Source: Palsa-504 sp963808315
GTDB taxonomy: Bacteria > Actinomycetota > Actinomycetes > Streptosporangiales > Streptosporangiaceae
Direction: 5' to 3'
NCBI GenBank assembly: GCA_963808315.1
Contig: CAWEFK010000017.1
Location: forward strand, 62,001-126,000
DNA: 64,000 nucleotides
The notes under the pieces are model-generated. The model was given only the letters and a program-made list of their open reading frames with translations. It did not search any database and was not told the DNA's origin. Shown piece by piece: positions 41,578 to 53,290 of this stretch. Positions within the stretch are counted from its first letter, which is position 1. Every line of letters starts with the position of its first letter. Position numbers and translations under genes: made by a program.

Positions 41578-42363
41578 ATGCCGGCTAGGCAGTACCCGGA
41601 CTGGGAATCCTTCACGATCGCGCCGGGCGCCGGGGACGGACCCGTCGCCTTCGGCGCCGACCTGAGTCCGGACAGCGTCCTCGGCGCGTATAAAAACGGG
41701 ATCTTCCCGTTCCCTGCGCCCGATGAATTCACCCGCGACAGCAACGAATTCCGTTACGAGGATCGGGTGTCTGACGGCGCGATCGGCCTCGTCGGCCGCA
41801 CCCACGAGGATCCGTACGGCGTGGCGTGGTGGTCACCCGACCCCAGGCCGGTGATCGGGGTCGGGCACGTGCACCTGGGCCGCAACGTCTCCAAACAGCT
41901 ACGGCGCGGCCGGGAACGGACGACCGCCGACGCCTCGTTCCGGCGGGTGGCGCAGGAATGCCGGACCGGACGCGAGCCGCGCTGGTTCACCGACACGCTG
42001 CTGGACAGCATGGTCGCGCTGCACGAGCAAGGCTGGGCGCACAGCATCGAGGTGTGGCAGGACGGCGAGCTGATCGGGGGCGCCCTCGGCATCGGGGTCG
42101 GCGTCGTGCTCAGCGGAGATTCGATGTTCAGCCGGCGGCCCAACGCGGCCAGGATCGCCGTCGCGGACATGGCGGCACGATTCGCCGCGGCGGGCGGCAC
42201 GCTGATCGACGCCCAGTGGGACAGTCCCTTCCTGCGCTCGCTGGGCGCCGAGCTCGTGCCCCGAGACCAGTACCTGCCCCTGCTGACGGCCCCGGCGGAA
42301 CGCCGGGCGCTGCCGCACGAGCCGCTCCCCGCCCGGCGGCTCGTCGCCATAGCGGTCAGCTAG
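41578..42363 (+). CDS. Leucyl/phenylalanyl-tRNA-protein transferase homologue, diverged
   Basis: A 261-residue GNAT-like aminoacyl-tRNA transferase. Family motifs are FGADLSPDSVLGAYKNGIFP, AWWSPDPRPVI, WAHSIEVWQDGELIGGALG, SMFSR and LIDAQWDSPFLRSLGAE. Canonical members move Leu, Phe or Met from tRNA to an N-terminal Lys or Arg. An insert of about 35 residues (about 45-80) separates two motifs, and the segment read as CGESMFS in the E. coli enzyme (from memory) is SGDSMFS here. It starts 11 bp after the NRPS-like stop, so co-transcription is likely and the acceptor may be the carrier-bound amino acid. Its 3' end overlaps the convergent permease by 8 bp. Confidence 0.8.
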   Translation: MPARQYPDWESFTIAPGAGDGPVAFGADLSPDSVLGAYKNGIFPFPAPDEFTRDSNEFRYEDRVSDGAIGLVGRTHEDPYGVAWWSPDPRPVIGVGHVHLGRNVSKQLRRGRERTTADASFRRVAQECRTGREPRWFTDTLLDSMVALHEQGWAHSIEVWQDGELIGGALGIGVGVVLSGDSMFSRRPNAARIAVADMAARFAAAGGTLIDAQWDSPFLRSLGAELVPRDQYLPLLTAPAERRALPHEPLPARRLVAIAVS

Positions 42364-43264
42364 CCCGGCGGTGCAGCAGCCAGATCGTGGCGCCGAGCGC
42401 GGCCGCCGTAAGCAGCACGAAGATGCCGGCCTCGATGAACTGGAACGTCCAGAACCGGTCGGCCGGCTGGTACAGGTAGCTATTGGCGTTGGCCACCCCG
42501 CCGCCACCCTGGCCAAGCACCCAGTCACCGATGTGGCCGGTGACCGGGGGCAGGATACCGAGGCCGTAGCCACCGAAGCACTGGCCGCTGCGCGGGCAGA
42601 CCTGGTTGAACGTCAGCGGTGCCTGGAAGTGGGGACGGAACACGAACTCGACCACGAGCCTGATGGCCAGCCACGGGATGAACGCGGCCACCATGGCCGG
42701 GATGCTGCGACGCAGCAGCAGCCCGGCCAGCACGGCGAAGCCGAACGCGCACAGGATGTAGGCGGTGAGGACCAGACCCTCGAAGTCGTAGATGTTGGGC
42801 AGGAACCGGCCGGTGAGCCGGTCCATCGGCGCGCGGTACCAGGTGATCAGCGCGGTCATCGCCGCGCCGAGGACCACCAGCCCGGCGGTGACCAGGCCCA
42901 GCTTGACGGTCAGCCACCGGGCCCGGGTGACCGTCTGGCTCCAGGCCAGCCGCCAGGTGCCGTATTCGAGTTCCCGCGCGATCAGCGGCCCGCCGACCAG
43001 GACCCCGATCAGCCCGGGAAGTATCAGCAGCACGGACCAGAACGCGACGTTGACCTCGGAGCCGAACCTGTCCGTGAAGGCGTGGATCGCGTCCGGGCAG
43101 CCGTTCCCCTGGCTGCGGGCCAGGCAGGCGACCAGGCCGTCGTCCTGGCCGAACGCCGTACGCATCGAACTGCCCACCACGATCGCGTAGACCGCGAGGG
43201 CGGCGAGCAGGCCCAGGCAGGCTATGGCCTGGCCGCGGTGCTGCCGCCAGCTGACCCAGATCAT
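42356..43264 (-). CDS. ABC transporter permease (ABC-2 type)
   Basis: A 302-residue membrane protein with about six hydrophobic segments, beginning MIWVSWRQHRGQAIACLGLL. The extracellular loops are long, as in exporter permeases encoded next to YtrA-type regulators. ATG 43264 overlaps the ATPase stop by 4 bp. It forms an operon with the ATPase and GntR gene at 42.4-44.6 kb. The cargo is not evident; drug or peptide export is typical of the group. Confidence 0.78.
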   Translation of the reverse strand: MIWVSWRQHRGQAIACLGLLAALAVYAIVVGSSMRTAFGQDDGLVACLARSQGNGCPDAIHAFTDRFGSEVNVAFWSVLLILPGLIGVLVGGPLIARELEYGTWRLAWSQTVTRARWLTVKLGLVTAGLVVLGAAMTALITWYRAPMDRLTGRFLPNIYDFEGLVLTAYILCAFGFAVLAGLLLRRSIPAMVAAFIPWLAIRLVVEFVFRPHFQAPLTFNQVCPRSGQCFGGYGLGILPPVTGHIGDWVLGQGGGGVANANSYLYQPADRFWTFQFIEAGIFVLLTAAALGATIWLLHRRAS

Positions 43265-44235
43265 CGTGTTACCGCCTTCGTGGTCGGCCCGGGCCGCGCC
43301 GCGGCCTGGCTAGTAGCGTCTGCTTTCGCCGCCCGGGACGGGCGCTGTAGGTAGGCCATGACGAGCTGTTCGAAGCCCACCGGGTCGGCCTGCCAGCCGG
43401 GGTGCGGCTGAGCCGTCAGCTGGGCCGCCTGCTGGCGGGGGTCGGCGCGGACCAGCACGGTGGAGTGCCGGTCGCTGTCGGTGCGGTGGATGATGAGCCC
43501 GGGAAGCTCGGCGTCCGCGGTCGCGCGGGGCACCGTGAGCAGCTGGTGCGCGTCGATCAGGTCGTCGGCCGGCCCCGCCAGCTGCACCTGCCCGCCGGTG
43601 AGGACGATCAGCCAGTCGCACAGCCGCTCCAGCTCGGACACCACGTGCGAGGCGATCAGGACGGTCAGGCCAACCCCGGCCGCCGCGGCCATCACCTCCC
43701 GCATGAACTCCAGCCGGGCGACCGGGTCCAGGCTGGAAACCGGCTCGTCGAGCACGAGCAGCGGCGCCCGCTTGGCCAGCGCCATGGTCAGCGAGACCTG
43801 GGCCCGCTGACCGCCGGACAGGGTCTTGACCTTGCGTTTAAGCGGAATGCTGAGCGCGCCCATCCGGGCCTGCGCCAGTTGCTGATCCCAGCTGGGGTTC
43901 ATCACCCGGCCCAGGTGGAACATGTCCGCGACGCTGAAGTCGCGGTACAGCGGATGGTCCTGGGCGACGTAGCCGACCCGCGCCAGCCGCGCCGCCATCC
44001 GCGCGTCCGAGGTCTCGCCGAAGACCGACAGCTGCCCCTCGGTGGGCTGGAGCAGCCCGATGATCATCTCAAGCAGGGTGGTCTTGCCCGCCCCGTTCGG
44101 CCCGACCACGGCGGCTATCGCGCCGGCCGGCACCTCGAGGGTGCAGTCGCGCAGACCCCACACCCGGCCGTAGCGCCGCCCGAGACGGTCTGTCCGGAGG
44201 GCCGGGGGGCTGCCACCGGCGTCGTTCTGTGTCAT
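43261..44235 (-). CDS. ABC transporter ATP-binding protein
   Basis: About 324 residues. Walker A is GPNGAGKTT, the Q-loop VGYVAQDH, the signature KTLSGGQRAQ, Walker B LLVLDEPVSSLD, and the H-loop IASHVVSE. The C-terminal 90 residues form the accessory domain usual in exporter ATPases, plus an Ala-rich tail. The ATG at 44235 overlaps the regulator's stop as TGATG, so the regulator, ATPase and permease are coupled. Confidence 0.86.
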   Translation of the reverse strand: MTQNDAGGSPPALRTDRLGRRYGRVWGLRDCTLEVPAGAIAAVVGPNGAGKTTLLEMIIGLLQPTEGQLSVFGETSDARMAARLARVGYVAQDHPLYRDFSVADMFHLGRVMNPSWDQQLAQARMGALSIPLKRKVKTLSGGQRAQVSLTMALAKRAPLLVLDEPVSSLDPVARLEFMREVMAAAAGVGLTVLIASHVVSELERLCDWLIVLTGGQVQLAGPADDLIDAHQLLTVPRATADAELPGLIIHRTDSDRHSTVLVRADPRQQAAQLTAQPHPGWQADPVGFEQLVMAYLQRPSRAAKADATSQAAARPGPTTKAVTR

Positions 44236-44624
44236 CAGACCTTTTCCTTCCTCAGGTCTTCGCGGGCCACGGCGATCAGCGCCGTCACCTCTTCGCTGCT
44301 CAGCCCGGCCTCTTCGGCCGCGCGGAGCCATTCCTCCAGCGACGCGCGCAGAATCTGCTGGGCTTCGGGCAGGGCCGGGGACGACGTGGCGGTGATGAAC
44401 GTGCCCTGCCCCGGCCGGCCGCCGGCCAGGCCCTCGTGCTCGAGCTGCCGGTAGGCCTTGACCACCGTGTTCGGGTTGATCGCCAGGTCGCCGGCCACGT
44501 CCTTGACGGTCGGCAGCCGGTCCCCCTCCCGCAGGTAACCAAGCAGCAGCGACTGCCGCACCTGGTGGACGAGCTGCAGGTAGGGCGGGACGCCCGAGGA
44601 CCCGTCGAGCCGGAACCGGAACAT
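44235..44624 (-). CDS. GntR-family regulator, YtrA subfamily
   Basis: A 129-residue transcription factor. An N-terminal winged helix (PPYLQLVHQVRQSLLLGYLR, LPTVKDVAGDLAINPNTVVKAYRQLE) is followed by the short helical tail typical of YtrA types. It is first in the operon with an ABC exporter, the standard arrangement for a repressor released by envelope stress or antibiotic. An AT-rich inverted repeat lies directly upstream. Confidence 0.87.
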   Translation of the reverse strand: MFRFRLDGSSGVPPYLQLVHQVRQSLLLGYLREGDRLPTVKDVAGDLAINPNTVVKAYRQLEHEGLAGGRPGQGTFITATSSPALPEAQQILRASLEEWLRAAEEAGLSSEEVTALIAVAREDLRKEKV

Positions 44625-44635
44625 CAGCCTTCTTC

Positions 44636-44658
44636 CATCATGACATTATTCTATGATG
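44636..44658. promoter_or_regulatory. Inverted repeat upstream of the GntR gene
   Basis: CATCAT (44636-44641) and ATGATG (44653-44658) form a 6-bp inverted repeat around an AT-rich core. On the minus strand the core holds TAGAAT, a possible -10 box. The site sits between the divergent GntR and hydrolase genes and is a candidate operator for autoregulation. Confidence 0.4.
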
Positions 44659-44743
44659 TTGGTATAACGGTAGAAGCCTCGTGAGGCGCTGTCAAGCAGG
44701 TAACCGGGATCCTCGCCCAGCGAGTGTTCAGGACCCTGATTGG

Positions 44744-45544
44744 ATGGGCGCTATGGGGACGTTCCGGTGGCTCGGAGAGCAGGTCGCAGACGGCGGTCTT
44801 ACCGAGCGCCCGTTCCGGCTTGACCGTCCGAGCGGCGCCGTACCTGGAATTCTGTGGTGGCCCGCGGCATCTACCGGGCCGGCGCCGCCGCTGGTTTTGC
44901 TCGGGCACGGGGGCAGCGGGCACAAGCGCTCCGATCGCATCCTGCCGCTGGCGCGCTGGTTCTGCACCCAGGCCGGCATCGCGGCCCTGGCCATCGACGG
45001 GCCATACCACGGTGACCGGGTCGCCGCGCCGCTCAGTGCGGCCGTCTACCAGGCCCGGATGGTGGCGGAAGGCCTCGACGTCGTGATCGACCGGATGGTC
45101 GAGGACTGGCAGGAAACCCTGGACGCTATCGGATCGGCCACAGACACCGACACGGCCGGGGTGGGATACGTGGGCGTCTCGATGGGATCGCGCTTTGGCC
45201 TGCCGCTCGGCGTGGCGATGGGCAACCGGCTCCGCTGCGCCGTTCTCGGCAAATTCGGGCTCGAGCAGGCGGCCGGCCTTTACAAAGGCGCCGATCCGGC
45301 GAGCCGTATCCGCAGCGACGCGGCGCGGCTCACCGCCCCGGTCCTTTACCACGTTCAGTGGCACGACGAGGTATTCCCCAAAGATGGCCAGCTCGCCCTG
45401 TTCGACGCGCTGAAGTCGCCGGATAAGCAACTGATCGCATTCTCCGGGCCGCACGCAGAAACCAAACCCGAAGCCACCGCGGCCTGGTGCCGCTTCATCC
45501 GCCGGCACTTGATCACGAAGACTTTTAGCCCTTGTTTGGGGTAA
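44744..45544 (+). CDS. Alpha/beta hydrolase, dienelactone-hydrolase-like
   Basis: About 266 residues. VLLGHGGSGHKRSD supplies the oxyanion region, GVSMGSRFG the serine nucleophile, WHDEVFP the acidic residue and SGPHAET the histidine. The start is ATG 44744 or ATG 44753; a GTG at 44681 is also in frame. The last codons (LITKTFSPCLG) are encoded inside the hairpin at 45511-45558, so the C-terminal tail is probably not conserved. The substrate is unknown. It is divergent from the GntR operon. Confidence 0.75.
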   Translation: MGAMGTFRWLGEQVADGGLTERPFRLDRPSGAVPGILWWPAASTGPAPPLVLLGHGGSGHKRSDRILPLARWFCTQAGIAALAIDGPYHGDRVAAPLSAAVYQARMVAEGLDVVIDRMVEDWQETLDAIGSATDTDTAGVGYVGVSMGSRFGLPLGVAMGNRLRCAVLGKFGLEQAAGLYKGADPASRIRSDAARLTAPVLYHVQWHDEVFPKDGQLALFDALKSPDKQLIAFSGPHAETKPEATAAWCRFIRRHLITKTFSPCLG

Positions 45545-45558
45545 AAGTCTTCGCGATC
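45511..45558. terminator. Bidirectional terminator hairpin overlapping two gene ends
   Basis: Arms 45511-45527 and 45542-45558 (GATCACGAAGACTTTTA and its partner) pair over 17 bp with one mismatch. CCC at 45529-45531 and GGG at 45538-45540 extend the stem into the loop. The TTTT and AAAA runs give either strand a U-tract-like end. The stop codons of the plus-strand hydrolase and the minus-strand TetR remnant both fall inside it. Confidence 0.75.
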
Positions 45559-45824
45559 ATGAAGGAATCCAAGCCGTTTTCGATGAGGCGGGCGGCGCGG
45601 TGGGTGGCGGCGGTCACGGCCTGGTAAACCTGGGCCGGGGTGCGCGTGCCGTCCAGGGAGCTGGACAGGGCCTGGAACTGGATGCGCCACACGCCGAGCA
45701 GGGCGATGGCCGCGATCTGAGGCTCGGCGTCAGCTTGGCTCATCCCGGCGCGCTCGGCCAGGATCGTGGCGGCCACCGCCGAAGTCCCGGAGCTGACTCC
45801 GGCCGTGCCGGCGGCCCCGTGTCG
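45525..45824 (-). pseudogene. C-terminal fragment of a TetR-family regulator
   Basis: The open stretch encodes EPQIAAIALLGVWRIQFQAL then YQAVTAATHRAARLIENGL, typical of the ligand-binding C-terminal half of TetR proteins. No helix-turn-helix precedes it: an in-frame stop lies at 45825, and the next 27 bp run straight into the complete TetR gene. A GTG at 45776 could start an 83-residue product, but a remnant is more likely. Its last residues (IAKTFTPNKG) are encoded by the terminator hairpin and mirror the hydrolase tail. Confidence 0.6.
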
Positions 45825-45851
45825 TCACTCCGCTCGGCGCAGGCTCCGGGG

Positions 45852-46460
45852 TCAGGTTTCGCGAACGCTCAGCGCGCGACGCCAGTGCTCGGTGACCGTG
45901 TGGTGCAGCCGCTCGATGTCGACGGCCTGCGGGTCGAGCAGCCGCTGCAGCCCGATTCCGCGGAGTTGCCCGACGACCGCGACCGCGACCTCGCCGGGGG
46001 CTGCGTCGGGACGGATGGTGCCGTCCGCGATTCCGGCTCTGACGTCGTCGCGCAGGTCGGCGCGGAAGGTGTCGTCCCGCTCGCGGAAGATCGGAGCCAG
46101 TTCTGACGCGGTGGCCGCCTCGGCCCACAGCAGCAGGAAGGCCCGGTTCAGGACGCCAAGCTCGGCGAGGGCGCTGACGTAGCCGTCGATCAGCCGCAGC
46201 AGGCGGTCCAGGCCCGGCGGCAGGGCGCCGAGCCCCGGCACGAACCCGGTCTGGGTGGCGCGGGCGAGGCGCTCGAGCAGGGCCCGCTTGGAGCCGAAGT
46301 GGTGCGTGACGATGCCGCGGCTGTAACCGGCTCGTTCCCCGACCCGGGCCAGCGTCAGCGACCGCACCCCGTGCTCGACGGCCAGTTCGGCGGCGGCGTT
46401 GAGCAGGGCGGCCTCGGCCTGGTCCCGGCGCTCCTGCTGGGTACGGCGTGCGGTGATCAT
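45852..46460 (-). CDS. TetR-family transcriptional regulator
   Basis: A 202-residue repressor. The N-terminal helix-turn-helix reads VRSLTLARVGERAGYSRGIV followed by THHFGSKRALLERL. The remainder is an all-helical ligand domain ending in LHHTVTEHWRRAL. The ATG at 46460 is 28 bp from a perfect palindrome. It is divergent from a small 58-residue gene, which is the likely regulated neighbour. Confidence 0.86.
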   Translation of the reverse strand: MITARRTQQERRDQAEAALLNAAAELAVEHGVRSLTLARVGERAGYSRGIVTHHFGSKRALLERLARATQTGFVPGLGALPPGLDRLLRLIDGYVSALAELGVLNRAFLLLWAEAATASELAPIFRERDDTFRADLRDDVRAGIADGTIRPDAAPGEVAVAVVGQLRGIGLQRLLDPQAVDIERLHHTVTEHWRRALSVRET

Positions 46461-46487
46461 GACCGGAGCATATCAAACTAACTTGCG

Positions 46488-46499
46488 TGTTGATCAACA
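46488..46499. promoter_or_regulatory. Palindromic TetR operator candidate
   Basis: TGTTGATCAACA is a perfect 12-bp palindrome in the 82-bp gap between the TetR gene and the divergent small gene. Partial symmetry continues outward (ACTTG to the left, CAAGT overlapping on the right). Its position is standard for TetR autoregulation. Confidence 0.6.
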
Positions 46500-46542
46500 A
46501 GTATGTGAGAGTGGGATCGTCCCGCCGCCCACTGGAGGTTTG

Positions 46543-46719
46543 ATGACCGAGATCGATGACCGTGACTCCGATGTCCTGCCCGCCGAGGACAGGGGCCGGT
46601 GCGCCATCCGCCCCAACACCGCCCCGGCCTACTACCTGGGCCGCCCTGCGCGCCTGTGGATCACCGTCATGCGCCCGCGGTCATGTCCGCCCCGGGGCAG
46701 GCCGACGCTCACGCACTGA
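46543..46719 (+). CDS. Small basic protein of 58 residues
   Basis: ATG 46543 follows GGAGG at 46534-46538. The product has an acidic first third (MTEIDDRDSDVLPAEDRG), then APAYYLGRPARLWITVMRPR and a basic end. I recall the YYLGRPA-xLW element from other short actinobacterial proteins but know no function. No signal or membrane segment is seen. It is divergent from the TetR gene across the palindrome, so it is probably TetR-controlled. Confidence 0.55.
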   Translation: MTEIDDRDSDVLPAEDRGRCAIRPNTAPAYYLGRPARLWITVMRPRSCPPRGRPTLTH

Positions 46720-46775
46720 CCCGGGCATGACAGGTCCTCAGCAAACCCCCCGGGCGCCGCCGAATAATACGCTTT

Positions 46776-46795
46776 CAAGGGTCGAAGGTCCCTAA
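46776..46795. promoter_or_regulatory. DosR/DevR-like box upstream of the PFOR operon
   Basis: GGGTCGAAGGTCCC (46779-46792), within CAA...TAA flanks, matches the GGGnCnnnnGnCCC form of hypoxia/redox DosR-DevR boxes known from mycobacteria and streptomycetes. It is 29-38 bp before the first start codon of an oxygen-sensitive enzyme operon. That position would overlap the core promoter, so activation geometry needs a mapped start site. Confidence 0.5.
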
Positions 46796-46829
46796 TGCTG
46801 GGCGGCGACTTAGGCGTAGCGTGGCCGTC

Positions 46830-48466
46830 ATGGCCTTGCGACCAGAGCGACGGGATACCACGCCGTTGCCAGATCTGCTGCACGGACGGTCTCGGGCCGG
46901 CCCGGTCCGCCAGGAGCGCCCTGTCTACCTCGACTTGCTGCCGCCGTGCAACGCCGGCTGCCCGGCCGGGGAGAACATCCAGGCGTGGCTGGCGCATGCC
47001 GAGTCCGGCGACCACGAGGGCGCGTGGCGGCAGCTGACGGCGGACAATCCAATGCCGGCCATCCACGGCCGGGTTTGCTACCACCCATGCGAGACCGTCT
47101 GCAACCGGGCCAGCCTCGACAGCGCTGTCTCTATTCACTCGGTCGAGCGGTTCCTCGGCGATCTCGCGCTCGAGCGGGGGTGGGCATTCGACCCGCCCCC
47201 GGTTCGCAGCGGCAAGCGGGTGCTGGTCATCGGGGCCGGGCCGAGCGGGCTTTCGGCCGCTTACCACCTGGCCCGGCTCGGCCACGAGGTCGAGATCAGG
47301 GATGCGGGCGCGTCGCCCGGCGGGATGATGCGGTACGGCATCCCGGCCTACCGGATGCCACGCGATGTCCTGGACGGCGAGCTCGGCCGGATCGCCGCGA
47401 TGGGCGTGCGGATGACCCTGGGCCACCGGGTGGACGACCTGGACGCGGAGCGGCGCGAAGGCGGCTTCGACGCGGCCTTCGTCGCGGTGGGCGCGCACCT
47501 GTCCAAACGGGTCGACATCCCGGCCAAGGACGCGGGACGGATCGTGGACGCGGTGTCGTTCCTGCGCAGCGTGGCCTCGGGTGAGCGGCCGGTGATCGGG
47601 CGGCGCGTCGCCGTCTACGGCGGCGGCAACACCGCGATGGACGCCGCCCGGGTCGCCCGCAGGCTCGGCGCGAACGACGCGCTCATCGTCTACCGCCGCA
47701 CCCGGGCCCAGATGCCCGCGCACGAGGAGGAGGCGGAGGAGGCCGAGCGTGAGGGGGTCCGGATCAACTGGCTGCGCACCATCACCGCCTTCGACGGCCC
47801 GGAGCTGACCATCGAGGCGATGGAGCTTGACGAGCACGGATTCCCCCAGCCGACCGGGCGGTTCGAGACGCTCGCCGCCGACACCGTGATCCTGGCGCTC
47901 GGCCAGGAGACCGACACCGCATTCCTGCGTCAGGTGCCCGGAGTGGAATTCAGCCGGGACGGCACCGTGCAGGTGTCGCCGTCCATGATGACCGGATGCG
48001 CCGGCGTCTTCGCCGGCGGCGACATGGTGCCGTCCGAGCGCACCGTGACGGTCGGCGTGGGGCACGGCAAGAAGGCGGCCAAGAACATCGACACCTGGCT
48101 CCGTGGAATCGCGCCCTCGAGCGGGCCCAAGCACGAGATTGTCTCGTTCGGCGACCTGAACCTGTGGTACTTCGGCGACGCCGCCCCCCGGCAGCAGCCC
48201 GAGGTCCCCCCGCAGGAGCGGATCGCGGATTTCGCCGAGGTGCTCGGCGGCCTGTCCGAGGGCGAGGCGACCTACGAGGCACGCCGCTGCCTGTCGTGCG
48301 GCAACTGCTGCGAATGCGACGGCTGCCTGGGCGCGTGCCCCGAGGACGCGGTGATCAAGCTCGGGCCCGGCAACCGGTACGAGTTCGACTATGACCGGTG
48401 CACCGGCTGTGGCGCGTGCTACGAGCAGTGCCCGGTGCATTCCATCGAGATGACCCCGGAGAATTG

Positions 48467-48467
<1 letters not shown>
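46830..48467 (+). CDS. FAD/NAD(P)-dependent Fe-S oxidoreductase, GltD-like, PFOR partner
   Basis: About 545 residues. The N-terminal Cys-rich domain (LPPCNAGCPAGENIQAW, CYHPCETVC) is followed by an FAD site (VLVIGAGPSGLSAAYHLARLG), an NAD(P) site (VAVYGGGNTAMDAARVARRL) and a C-terminal pair of [4Fe-4S] motifs (CLSCGNCCECDGC, CTGCGACYEQCP). It resembles the glutamate synthase small subunit and should pass electrons between ferredoxin and NAD(P)H. The start is ATG 46830 or GTG 46821. The stop overlaps the next start as TGATG. It is probably the electron outlet of the pyruvate:ferredoxin oxidoreductase. Confidence 0.82.
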
Positions 48468-52044
<3,577 letters not shown>

Positions 52045-52045
<1 letters not shown>

Positions 52046-53079
52046 TGGACCTTTCGACCAGCTACCTGGGCCTGGCGCTGCGCAACCCGCTCGTCGCCTC
52101 CGCCTCACCGCTGTCGAACTCCGTCGACGGTGTCCGGCGGCTGGCCGACGCCGGTGTCGGCGCGGTGGTGCTCTACTCCCTGTTCGAGGAGCAGCTGCGC
52201 CGGGAGGCCGAACAGGACGCGCGGCTGGCCGAGGCAGGCGCGGAGAGTTTCCCCGAGGCCCTGTCCTACTTTCCGGCCGAGGCGCAGGCCGAGGCGGCGC
52301 GGGACGGCACCGCGGACGAACCCAGCCCGCGCCGCTACCTGAGCCTGCTCGAGCGCGCCGCGGCGGCGGTCGACGTGCCGGTCATCGGCAGCATCAACGG
52401 CATGACGCCCGGCGGCTGGACCAGCTACGCGCGCGCGATGCAGGACGCCGGCGCCGCGGCGATCGAGCTGAACATCTACTACATCCCGGGTGATCCGCGC
52501 ATTACCGGCCGCGAGGCCGAGCAGCGGCACCTCGACATCCTGGGCCGGGTCAAGGACGCGGTGACCGTCCCGGTGGCGGTGAAGCTGAGCCCGCACTTCA
52601 GCTCGGTCGGCGAGATGGCCCTGCGGCTCGACGAGGCGGGCGCGGACGGACTGGTGCTGTTCAACAGGTTCCTGCAGCCCGACATCGATCTCGAGACCCT
52701 CGCGGTGACCCCGGACGTCTACCTCTCCAGCCCGGCCGAGGCCCGGCTGCCGCGCACCTGGATCTCCATCCTGCGCCGGCACCTGCGCGGCTCCCTCGCC
52801 GCGACGACCGGCGTCGAGGGACCAGCCGACGTGATCAAGTACCTGCTGGCGGGCGCGGACGTGGTGATGACGGCATCCGCGCTGATCCGGCACGGTCCCG
52901 GTCACGCCGCCGTCCTGCTCGACGGCCTGACCGGATGGATGGCCCGCAAGGGATATCCGTCGGTCGCCGGAGTGCGCGGAATGCTGGCCCTGCCCGCCGA
53001 TACCGACCGCGCCGCCTACGAGCGCGAGGGCTACGTCCGCGCGATGCAGGCCGCCAACAGCGCCCTTGGTCCGTGGTGA
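52045..53079 (+). CDS. Dihydroorotate-dehydrogenase-like flavoprotein
   Basis: A 344-residue TIM-barrel FMN protein beginning MDLSTSYLGLALRNPLVASA. Other conserved stretches are IGSINGMTPGGWTSYARAM, VAVKLSPHFSSVGEMAL and GVEGPADVIKYLLAGADVVM. It is a distinct branch from PyrD and often lies beside pyruvate:ferredoxin oxidoreductase genes. Its ATG overlaps the nifJ stop. The shared operon suggests a role in anaerobic electron disposal or pyrimidine synthesis with ferredoxin-linked redox; the reaction is unproven. Confidence 0.82.
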
Positions 53080-53097
53080 CGTCCGGCAGCCGCGGCG

Positions 53098-53235
53098 TCA
53101 GCCTTTGAACGCTTCTTGCAGCTCCCTGGTGATCTGGTCGATGGTCGCCTCAATCTCGCGTTTGACGACCTTGGCAGTACCGGTGAGCGCCTTGTCGAGT
53201 GCTGGTTCGATGCTGGCCGTCTCATACCCGGGGAA
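53098..53235 (-). pseudogene. Possible 3' gene remnant
   Basis: A minus-strand frame ending at 53098 reads FPGYETASIEPALDKALTGT, then KVVKREIEATIDQITRELQE, before its stop. It is a charged amphipathic stretch that looks like real protein. It has no start, upstream domain or ribosome-binding site, so it is probably the 3' end of a deleted gene. The family is not recognised. Confidence 0.35.
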
Positions 53236-53290
53236 AGCGCCGCAGCTGGCAGGATGTCGTTAGCTACCTGAGCGGCTTGGGGAGGAACCC

